A program made the translations under genes and the position numbers. A stretch of DNA of 64,000 nt from Fratercula arctica (lineage: Eukaryota; Chordata; Aves; Charadriiformes; Alcidae), in the NCBI GenBank assembly GCA_947846985.1, contig CANTUZ010000005.1, positions 22,106,389 to 22,170,388 on the forward strand. Direction: 5' to 3'. Numbering within the stretch: the stretch's first letter is position 1; every line of letters starts with the position of its first letter. The notes beneath the pieces were generated by a model that ran no database searches, was not told the DNA's origin, and saw nothing but the letters and a program-made list of their open reading frames with translations. Shown here in pieces: positions 12,870 through 31,330 of the stretch.

Positions 12870-13741
12870 CCTTTAAGTTAATGGTCTTTTATTGGAAAAA
12901 AAGACTAGCATTTACAACTTGGAATGGACATAAATTGTAATATCTTGAACAGCGATGTTGATAGTTGTGCTGAAGTCCACAGGCTACTCCGCCAGCTCCA
13001 AGTCACGGTACAGGTTTTAAAAATATGAGAGTCCAAAGATGCTCCCTTGGTGAAGGTTTCTTTTAAAAATTTTGTGAACGGTAACAGCCCGACACCCGTT
13101 TCACTATAGTGCAATGCAGACAATGTTAAACCAGTATTTTAACACAGACATGCCATCCATAGTTAAGATCATCGTATTTTTGGAGCACACTGCTACGTAC
13201 AGGAGAACCATTCAACCTTTAGGGCATTTTCTCTAAGTTTTGCATCCTTCAACCATTTTGCTGCATACCATCCTGAGGTATAAACCAATTTTAAAGTAAA
13301 CCAGCTATGACAATTTATACTACAAATTGAACTAGAATCCACCATTGAACAAAAGAGTGGATCCTTTCGGTTGTTTTTTTCCTTTTAATACAAATGTCTG
13401 ACTGTGCTCAATTGTCAAGCTGCATGCATGAAAAACTGGCCAGCCCAAACAGTGTAATAGTCATTAGCAAATGGAACTTTTGAGTTCACTAAGTGCTTCC
13501 TTTTTTTTTTTTTATTTTCAAGGTAGTACAATTATTTATATTGTAAAACTGATGTTTAACTTTATCTTTTGGGGACAGGACCACCAACCATTACATGCAG
13601 TTTGTGGACAGAAGGTATTTTGACATTCAGTTTTGCTATACAGAAACAGAATGAATAAATGAACATTTTTTTTTTTGCAAGAGGTAAGTAAAAGATTCAA
13701 TTTGATTCTTCTAGAGGAAAAAAGGTGTAAAGGAGGTCTCT
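12870..13741 (-). other. CALM1: CALM1 3' UTR, proximal form
   Basis: AT-rich non-coding sequence follows the CALM1 stop codon. The first well-placed AATAAA on the minus strand in an otherwise clean context is at 12893-12888, about 850 nt past the stop, so a short 3' UTR would end near 12,870. Another AATAAA lies at about 13516-13511 next to a poly(T) tract and is less convincing. Vertebrate CALM1 is known to make short and long 3' UTR forms. The exact cleavage site is inferred. Confidence 0.6.
12888..12893 (-). promoter_or_regulatory. CALM1: Candidate CALM1 proximal poly(A) signal
   Basis: TTTATT on the plus strand reads AATAAA on the transcript strand, in the context CCAATAAAAGACC. It lies about 850 nt after the stop codon. 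Confidence 0.55.
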
Positions 13742-22033
<8,292 letters not shown>

Positions 22034-22080
22034 GGCGCGGCGGCGGGCCCGGCGGCGGCTGCAGGAACTGCGCGACCACG

Positions 22081-22109
22081 AGCGGCGGCGGCGGCGGCTG
22101 CTGCTGCCT
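22081..22109 (-). repeat. CALM1: CAG/CCG triplet run in CALM1 5' UTR
   Basis: On the transcript strand the leader reads (CAG)3 followed by about five CCG/GCC units, some 50-80 nt upstream of the ATG. A second GCC-rich stretch sits immediately before the ATG. The run is short, GC-rich, and likely to fold in the mRNA leader. Confidence 0.75.
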
Positions 22110-22164
22110 CCTCCCCGGTGGCGGCTAGGAGAAGTGCTGGGGCTGTGAGCCTGCGCCGCGCCGC

Positions 22165-22171
22165 TATATAT
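22165..22171 (-). promoter_or_regulatory. CALM1: CALM1 TATA box
   Basis: ATATATAG on the minus strand, an isolated AT island in GC-rich DNA, lies 132 bp upstream of the ATG. It predicts a start of transcription near 22,135-22,140 and a 5' UTR of about 100 nt. GC boxes (CCGCCCC-like) lie further upstream at about 22,320-22,345. Confidence 0.65.
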
Positions 22172-22249
22172 CTAGGGCTGTATCCCTCCGCCGGAGCGGG
22201 GCCCTTTTTCTCTCCTCCCCGGCGCGGTATGTGTGAGGGTGACTGCGGC

Positions 22250-22443
22250 GAGCAGCCCTGCCCCCTCCGCGGCTCAGCCCCTCCCTCCCCTCCCCCGGCG
22301 GGCCTGTATTCCCCTCCCGGTCCGCCCCCCCTCCCGCCCCGCGGCCGCTCGCCCCCAGAGGCGCGGCCGGCGGCCGTTCGCCCGCTGCGGGAGCCGTGCC
22401 CCCCGCCCTCCTCTCCCCTTCCCCTGTCTCCTCGCCCCCTGAG
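22250..22443 (+). ncRNA. Candidate divergent transcript exon upstream of CALM1
   Basis: A strong plus-strand 5' splice site, GAG|GTAAGAG, lies at 22443/22444 inside the CALM1 CpG island, about 300 bp upstream of the predicted CALM1 start and pointing the other way. Promoters of this type often make a spliced divergent non-coding RNA. The exon start is a guess, no acceptor has been assigned, and no coding frame is convincing. Confidence 0.3.
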
Positions 22444-22849
22444 GTAAGAGCCACGCAGGGACAGGCGGGTGACGCCCCCCTCATCCCCTGCTCCCGGGGC
22501 GACATGGCTGCTGCCCCTTCCCCCCAGCCAAAGCCCGAGGGGCGAGTGGCCCGGCCGTGGCCATATTCGGCCGAGGGATGGTGCCGGCGGAGCCCGCGGG
22601 GGGCGGCCGGGCCGGCGGGGAGAGAGCCGCCCGCCGCGGGGCTGCCTCACGGAGGGGCCCCGCGTCCCGGCCTCTCCCCATCTCCCCCCTGGCTGTCCAG
22701 GCCGGGACCCCCGGCGCTGAGGGGAATCTCGGCCGAGTTGTTGTTGGTTTTATTTTCTAAAGAGGATCCCCTCGGGTGGGCTGCGCTCCCTCGGGGAGCC
22801 CGGAGCGGCACCTGGGAGAGGAGGATGGCACCGGGGGCCGGGAGGGAGG

Positions 22850-22868
22850 CGTTAATGCTTTATTAACG
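22850..22868. repeat. Perfect 7-bp inverted repeat at the edge of the CALM1 CpG island
   Basis: CGTTAAT, spacer GCTTT, ATTAACG. Both arms are GTTAAT homeodomain-type half-sites. It sits where the GC-rich island gives way to AT-rich DNA. Confidence 0.6.
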
Positions 22869-25800
22869 TTCTTCGGGGAAATCTGAACGACGAGGGGGGT
22901 ACGACAGCAACTGTAAAGCTGTTACGTTGAAGCGAGCGCCGCTGCTTTGTTTTTTAATCGTAGGGCTCGTGTCAGGCACCAAAATCTAGCTGATGGTAAA
23001 ATTAAATCCAGAATCAGATGGTCTACCACTGAGGTGACCCCTCAGCCCTCCTCAGCGGAACGGCTGTAGCCTGCAAGCGAGCGGCAGCAAAAGATGTCCT
23101 GATGTCAAATGTTTCCTTCATTTCTCCTCTGTCTGCTCTGGGGGTGAAGGTTTTGTCCACCAGCTGATAATAACGCAGGTAAATATTGTATCATTCACAC
23201 TGTACCTCCTTTAATAGGTATGGAAGCACAAACAAACACGGACCCACATTGGAATCGAGAATTTTGGTTCCGTTCATGACAAGTACCCTTAGATTTTGAG
23301 CTTCCCTGGAGTTCAAGGTATTTTTAGTTCAGGTTTTAGTTTGGGCCTCTCTCTGGATTGGGAGGCTAGCTGTACTTCCAGTGTGGTCATAATTCTGATG
23401 ATCTGCCTGCAGTATAGCGCTAAATCTCTTAAAATACATTTTTCTATTTTACTGTTTTTGAAAAATCACGCATGCTTTCAGTATTTGAAATAAAGACAAA
23501 AACAGTTGGGTTCTGTTTGTTTAACAATTTCAATAGCTCTGTCACTGAAGTTACAATTTATTTGCTTGCCTTTCTGGAACACAGTGATAGGTTGGCAAAC
23601 CCAAGTTACCTGTTTATAAGGGTTTCTCATAGCAAACAAAATAGCATATTGAATGTGACGTAGTTTGGTCCCCAAATCATCCAAACATTTGTGTAGGAAC
23701 TAGTACATGAAATGGTATCAGAAAACTGATTTGCAGCTGGCTAGTCTGCAAATGATAGGTTTATAGACAGCTTCCATTTTCGATGCAGACTGCCCAGACT
23801 CCTATTTTTAATGTACTTTTTTTTTAACTGCTAAGCAGTGATGTTGGAATTTTTTAATTTTTATTTTTGATACAGAAGAACACACAAATTGATCTTTTCT
23901 TTTCAAACCAGACCAACAACTTTAAGCTCTTATTTTCCCAGCTTAATTTCTTTCTGGAAAATATGGCACAATGTCTGATTGATGTGGGCTACAAGGGCTT
24001 TTGCTTGGATAAGTCAATCTTGGAACTCCCTGAGCCTCGCAGGGATGTGTGAAGAAAAATGTTCATGTACAAATCATTCACCTCATTGTGCTGGTCTTAC
24101 ACAGGCGAATGTCTCATCATTGAAGCGCTGAACTCTATATAAATATTGGGCTAAGAAATTTGTACAATTATCTCGCAAAGATAAATAGCTAATGCAGTCT
24201 CATGGTCTTTGGCCAAATGTTTCTAAAGTGGAAGGCTGAAGGCATTATCAGGAGAATAATCTTAACAACATTTAAATGTGACAGTTTAGAATGTGGGTGC
24301 CTTATTGCAGTCTATTTAAAGTTGATTTTAAATGCATGTAATGTGTTCTTCCATCAATCCAAACCTTCGCTTGTTAAAGCGAAGGGATTAGATTTATCTG
24401 TTGAGGAGAGACTATGACACAAGTAATTAAAATTTATGTAGATTCTCTTACAAACTACCAGCATTACAGCGTTTGGACATACGTGAAGAAACTTGGAAAT
24501 GTGAAGTAAAAAGCCACTCAGTAACATTCAATGAATGTCGCCGAAGATTAACAGGGCCTTTGAGCAGAAGGACTGCTGTGCTTCCATTCTTCTTTTTTAA
24601 AAACTTCTTGTTTCTTCTTTTGCTAACTCTTGATGGTTCACGCCAATAATTCATTTATATTAAAAAATGGAATTTTAAAATAAAGTTACTTTTAAAGTAG
24701 TTTGGAATATACTTTTGCTTTATTGAAGAAAAACTCAGGATGATCAATTAAGGTGCCACAGTTAGGTTCTGCAGTAGTTTCTGTTAAATTGCATCATTCT
24801 GTACTTGAAAATATTTCACAGCTAATTCTCCAAAATAACATTCTAACTAAGGGGATTTTTTTTTTCTTAATTTGACATATGGCAGTGATAAATGTAAACA
24901 AAATGCAATACTAATGTTTTGCAGCTTATTTAATATAGAAAAAAACCTCATCTAAACTGGCATCTGCCTGCTCCTTGTAAATTTGCTTTCACTCAATTGT
25001 ACAGCTAGATTTTGATCAGTATTCTTTGTTCTCTTAAAATTTACATTCAGTTGTGGGCAGGCAAGAAATGCCCCTGTCATTCCAATGACATACAATGTCA
25101 AATGATTTGCCAGGATCTTCTACAGTCTCATTCAAACTCTCCTGGATCTCAGTGGGAGCTGGACTGGGCCACGGAATTACTCAGTATTTGTGTCTAAAAC
25201 CATAGAACTTGGCCATACCATTGCTACAGAGCTTTTTTATGAAGAGAGGGCTATGTGATAGCTGTTAAGATGAATTTCTGACTGGATAGATTTACTGTTC
25301 TAAATTATTTTGCTCTCTATCACTAAGCATCCTTTTGTTGACTCGTGTTTAAGCTCAACATTAACAAAAGATTATTTTATGAATGTATTAGTTGGAATGA
25401 AAGACTTCCAACCATTCTACCTAGTATTACATTTCTAAATTTTGCCTTAATATGATAGCAAGGTTACAGTGTTGGTCTCTGTTTCTGCAGAGACTTAACA
25501 TGTCCATTCTTTGGGAGCAGCCTAAGATAAAAGGAAAACTGTTAAGAACTCAGAAAAATAATAAACCTTACCACTTATCTGCAAGGTGTGCTTTTCAACC
25601 TTGGCTTTGTTAACATAAGCACTGAAGAACATGGCCTCACACATAGGAATTGTTTTCTCATATTATATATACATAAGTTTAAAAAAAATCAAAATTACAA
25701 CATTTTACAGACATCTGCCCTGGGAGAATGGATGTGAGAACAGATGGACAGAAGCTTGCCGTATCATTTAATGCACAGCTGGGAGGCTGATATTATGGCC

Positions 25801-28800
25801 ATAAGCATAGATAACCAGTATATAATAGGTTAGAAGTTTAAGAAGACAAAATCAAGTATATACATGCGTGCAACATCTGTGCAACTGGAACAAATTTGTA
25901 ATTAGTTTTCATGGCTATAATGTTGCCAGTTATATGTGCAAGCTACCCAAACTGGGTTTGAATGTGTTGTACTGCTTCTCAAGTAAATTGGAATTCTGTT
26001 GGTATTTCAGAAAATAGTTTTTTACCCTCTCTATAAAATTCTGTTCATATAGGCAATGTTTTTTTGGGCAACCGTTTTCCACAAAATTAGTATTTCTAAA
26101 TGCCATTGGCAGCTGTGAAAATCTAAGCCAGTATCCTTATAAAAATACTCCATGAACTTCACTAAGATTGCAAATAAGTGGGTGGAACTCCATTGAAATA
26201 AAAAGCTAGAACAGAATTGAATTTGACCACATTTATACAAGATGTGAAAATTAAAATCACTTTAATCTTAACATTTAAATTTCCAGACCTGGTAGCCCCT
26301 TTTAAATGGGAACATACATGTTCCTGTAGATTACTGTTTCTTTTTTGAGAGAGGGAGAAAAAACCCAAAACTCCCCAATCTTTTACATGCTCATGATTTC
26401 TTTTATATTTGCCTTCTTCCCACTGGTGTGGATCAAAATCACCTACAATTATGGATTTTCACTGAGCATTAAGTGTTAGAAGGCCATCTATGTAATTGAA
26501 TAATAGTAGCTGCTACCTACGTTGAGTGTCTGTCGTCTTATAAAGTTTCAGATGGTGATATAAAACTGATGCAGCCGTTGGTTGGAACTAAATTATTTGC
26601 ACATTGCAATTAAATTAGTGAATCCTTTTCTACGTAGCTATGTAAATTGGTATCCTTGAGGCCCAATAATTTGAAAAGTTTTGTGTTTTAAACTTCAGGC
26701 AGTTTGAATTGGGAACCTTAAAGATCCTATCTTAAAAAGACTTGCACAGATGGGAATTACATACTTGCTCCCATACGTAAACTCAGCCATACATCTTGCA
26801 GATTAAACATTATAAAATAATTATTTTAAACCAAGGTGCTTTCCCCTACTTTTTTACACTTGAATGTAAAATAAATGAAGAAATAACAAACCTTTTTCAC
26901 ACAGTCTTAAAAAACAACCTTTCTTCATAGTCCTACGAAGAGTCTCTAGAAATACTGGAGTATGTGAAAACAGGATTTTCCTTCTCAGTTTTTGTAATTG
27001 CCAGCTTCACAGGAAGGTAAACACTGGATGATTCATGATATAAACAGAAGTTACTCGTTCCATTTTTCTGTTGTTTATGTTTTGTTATTGTTAGTGTTTT
27101 TACGGATAAATGCAAATTGTATCCACTATTTTTCAAGAATCAAACGCAGAAGAGGACAGAATATTTATGTATGTGTTTGCTAAATATTTCATATTTTTAC
27201 ATAAGAATTTCAAGCATACCTAGGTCATCCTTCTTCACTGTTGGATACATGTATATAAACTATATTCCCTGACGATGATTCCAGTTAATACATCTGTCAA
27301 AGTAATTTATTTTTACCACAAATATATTTTTAAATATTCTGTACAGAAAGATACATCTGGGAACTGTCGTTCTAATCATATGAAATGTTCTAATTTCAGT
27401 AGACAGATTCCTCAAAATTTTAAATGATACAATGTAACAATACAACAATTCTTAGTCAGATTCATCATATTAGGACTGGCTTAAGTTTGCATTTCATTTC
27501 TTAAGAATCTGCTGGAAAACTGAGTGGGCCAAAAATTGGTTTACTTTATAGGTTCAAATTTCTGTCTTAGAACTAATAGCTAAAAGCTGAACAGCTGTTG
27601 CTGTTAGCTACAGATTTTGAACCAATATATAGCTTATAATGGTATAATAAACAATGGTAAACAAATATGCTTCAGAATTTAAATCCTGAAGAAAGGTTAT
27701 AAATCAGTTCGTGCAACTCCAGTACCATTGTTTCTCATTTCAGTTTGTCCTATTTAACATAGAAAAAAAAAAATCATCAAAGATACTCAGGATTGATTTT
27801 TACATAATGGAAATTATTAAATGAGCCGTTTGCATTGTTTTTTACATCTCTCCTTTGTCCATGAGTAATTCATTTTCATCTGAATATTCCTGTGGGGCAA
27901 ACTGGAACATTAATTTTGCAATAAAAGTCCCAGCTTAATTAACAAATATATATATAAGAATATATATGACATAGGCAGACAGGTATGTAAAATCCACAAA
28001 TACATCCTCTAATGGCCAAGTCTCCCTTACTTAACCCCAAATTGTAATTTTGTAGTAGGTCTATGTTAAAAAAATTTTCTTTGGGTTAGGTAGGGCTGTC
28101 ATAAGTCTTCATGCTACACCTAGAGGTAAAAAATTCAACAACTCCACATACGCAGTTCAAGGGCAATCATAATTTTAAATCAGAATTGTAGTTTCTGGTA
28201 CAGATTTTCAGCAACTGTAAACATGCCCTGAAGTCAATAAATCCATGTTAATTTGCATCAGTTAAGGATTTATTCTTCCCTTCCTTTCTCTTACACACCC
28301 AAACTGAGGAGTTTCTATCCATTTGTCAGATTCCTTGGGATAAGAAGCTACAAGATCAAAACCACCCAAGTTAATGGATTCTCAAATACTGCCATCCAAG
28401 AGACATCCAGTATTCTAATCCCCCATACTATGGAGCTAGCCTGAGGTGAGAAGTATTACACAAACATCTCAAATTACCGATGCTGGAAGCCAGAACCATT
28501 GCTGGGCAATATTCTTCTTCATTTGTCTTAAGTACATGAAGAAAGCTATGGAATCATTACACTTCTTTGGACAGCTATTTTATGTTGTTTGTGCCTGCAT
28601 CAATAATAAACCCACCTCATAATGACATAACTTCTCCAACTGACTGATGACCATTTTTGCGGGGAGGAACCCTAAGTTTTTCAACAACCTTGAAGAGAAG
28701 ATACATTTCTAGTATCAGTTCTGAGAAACTGTAAAAATAAATCCCAATCTCCACAGCCTATTGCCAGAGAGCCAACAGACTGCCTCTCCCCTGGGAACCT

Positions 28801-30419
28801 GGCATTGCAGTACCTAGGAAACCCTCTACTGAGGGCTCATCTTTTTTAAAGTCTTTAATAGTGAAAATAATTTTTAAAACAACAGGAACATCTGATGCCT
28901 CCAGAATACAGGTTCTGATACCCCCCTTAAGGTTTCTCTTTGATCCAGTTCTTTGTCTAGAACTTTAGGTTCTCACCTTTGGGGGCACTAGCACACGTGA
29001 AATTCAGCCTCTTAAAATCTGACCCTCAGAGTATGCATGTGCCTCCATCCTTAAAGCACCTCACATCATTACTGAAATTCCAGAAATGGTGCCAAGAAAA
29101 CCCATCTTTCTTTGTAAACCTGGAAAATAGAGCTGTCCCACGGGGCCTGCTATTCTTCCCAACGTTTTTGTGAAGGTACAGTTCACATCAGTTACCTAAT
29201 TAAATCTCTGTTCTGCCTACCTTATTCTGAGGCTGTCAGCTTCTGTGAAATAAGAACATGCTGAAAATCTGGTCTGTCCCAGGCATCTATCACTTCGTGC
29301 ACACCTTTCCTGGGAAGCAGCATTGACCTTCCCCACAGTACGGCTATTTGTTATTATTTTTGTGGTAGCAAAAGTATGCTAGATGCTAATGAAGTACTTA
29401 TATTTAGTAAGTGCACTGTTATGTGCTGGCTGTGAAGCTGTCAGCAGCGCTGTTAAAGAGCACAAGCCTAACACAAAGGTGCACTGCACCGAGAATGGGG
29501 ATTTTTATACTATGTAGAAGGGAAGTACATTTAATGAGTTTATTTTGGTTAGCCTTCAGTTTAGTTTCAGGTCTGCCAATACTGACATCATTTTTCCATG
29601 CAGGCAGTACCATCTAAGACTTCTCTGCATCACTATCCTTGGGGTGGGCCTGTGTGTGGGCTGATGCAGTGCTCAGCACTCCAGATCATTTCACTTTGGC
29701 ATCCATTCTGCTTCTGCTGTCTCTATCTCCATATTCTATTTTAGGTGGTTACAGAGCACCAATCTCCTTAACTAAAATATAACTGAAACAAGATATTCAG
29801 CATCAAATAAGCAAAAAGCAAAATACTCAAAATAGACTATTTTGTTATTATTATTATGGGGTTAAATCACTTAAACATAGCTATCTTCCTACTCCTCCTC
29901 CCACTTCTTTCTTTAGTTTGTCTCATCTTGTTCTCTCCTTAGGGATGTACTGCTGGCCCACAAGCTTCTGCAAAAAAAAATGAACTCTGTTCTGTGACAG
30001 GTCCATGGGTGCCAAGTAGTCATCTAGCTTAATTCTTGCAAAAAAATGTTATCGTTAGAATTTCAGCTGTCCTGAGATCCTTGCATCAATCCCTCAGCCT
30101 CCAGTGGGGCCTGGGAGTGTCCTTTAGAGAGCGAACATCTTTAGATACCCTTGCCAGGCCCTTGATGTTTGAGAAGGTACACGGTCTCGCACTGCTGTCC
30201 CAGCCCAGCAACCACAGTGTTGCCTCGGTATGAAGACACAGCTGCATCTGAACCCACACTACAAAGTAAAGCGTATTTGTTATTTGGTCTGTGGGTATGG
30301 TGTGGATTTTTAACCAGGGACCCCAAAGGAAGGATGCAGAGGGATAATTGTTGCTATGCTGGGGACTTACAGGAGCGCCAAGTCGTTTGGTGTGACACCA
30401 GGCCTCCCGTATCGCCTGC
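22869..30419. other. Intergenic DNA, CALM1 to orphan island
   Basis: About 7.5 kb of AT-rich DNA with no recognised exon, CR1 or LTR. Short tracts such as the TATATATATAAGAATATATATG stretch near 27,945-27,968 are simple AT repeats. The low repeat content could mean constrained regulatory DNA of CALM1, but this cannot be judged without comparison. Confidence 0.5.
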
Positions 30420-30748
30420 CCCTGGGTAGGGGCCTGGCATCTCCCCCCGGTGCTGGGCACTCGGAGGCCACCACCCCGAGTGCTGCTTAAAGGTGTCATG
30501 GCCGACTCTCACAGTTAACGGAACGCCACCGCAGGGCTCTCCGCCGCGCCTCTAGCAAACACCATTTGCCGTCTTGGCATCGACAGCTCTGGAGCTCCTC
30601 TGGAGTCGCTTCAAAACTCGCCTGACTCGAGGCTCCGGCTCTGGCGACTCCCCGGGCTCCGGCTCCTCGCGCACGGGCTGCTGATGCCGATGAACGCTGT
30701 AACCAGCGGCGGAGGCCCGGCCGGCCCGGCCCAAACCGCCTCGCTTAC

Positions 30749-31010
30749 CCAGAGCCTCACGTAGGAAACGGTGTTTTTTTGCCCCCTTTCCCGCAGGCAG
30801 CGGGGCCGGGGCGGGAGGGCTCTGTGCTGTGCTCGGCCGGGGCGACGGCCGTTAGCTGCCCGCGGGAGGGCGGCCGCCGCGCCCTGCCGGGTCCCGCAGC
30901 ACCAGCCAGGGAGAGGCAGCGACTGAGACCTCGGCAGCAGCGCCGGGGCGGCCTCCCTCGGCGGACAACCGTCAGTAGCGAGCCACTCGCCTGCGGTTTG
31001 GCGGGCGGCA
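30749..31010 (-). ncRNA. Candidate minus-strand first exon at the orphan island
   Basis: On the minus strand a donor CTGG|GTAAGCG lies at 30749/30748. Together with the plus-strand donor about 400 bp away it suggests divergent transcription from the island. The 5' end is a guess and no downstream acceptor was assigned. Confidence 0.28.
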
Positions 31011-31059
31011 GGGCCTATATCCTCTCGCGGAAGGTTACGGCACCCTGTCGCGGCGGTGT

Positions 31060-31146
31060 CCCGACGGAAGCGGTGCTGAGACTTCTGAGGCAGCGCTTTG
31101 TCAAAGAGCGCCTGATTGGCTAGAGGGACTCTGCAATGGTTAGCCG
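31060..31146 (+). ncRNA. Candidate plus-strand first exon at the orphan island
   Basis: The plus strand has a near-consensus donor CCG|GTAAGAGT at 31146/31147, just after GCAATGGTTAGCCG. The ATG is in fair start context, so a coding exon beginning MVSR cannot be excluded, but no protein family is recognised and no downstream exon was identified. The 5' end is a guess. Confidence 0.3.
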
Positions 31147-31330
31147 GTAAGAGTCAAGCCCTCTGATTGGTTGCGTTGTACCTGCAATGCGTCAAGATGC
31201 TAGAGTGCGTCTACTGGCGGGCTTCTGTGAGGACGGCCGTCGCTGGGCATTGGCATGGCCCTGGCCCTGGCCCTTGCTGTGCCCGCCGAGGCTCGCCATG
31301 TCCACAGGGTTCTCGGCGGTATCGGCAGCC

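Larger units (their letters stand above)
30420..31330. promoter_or_regulatory. Orphan CpG island, candidate bidirectional promoter
   Basis: A 900-bp GC- and CpG-rich island stands alone in AT-rich DNA, 8.4 kb from the CALM1 start and 28 kb from NRDE2. It has two inverted CCAAT boxes (CTGATTGGCTAG near 31,109-31,120 and CTGATTGGTTGC near 31,162-31,173), a TCTCGCGGAAG motif near 31,023, and good splice donors on both strands. No known protein is encoded in it. Such islands nearly always mark promoters. Confidence 0.75.
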
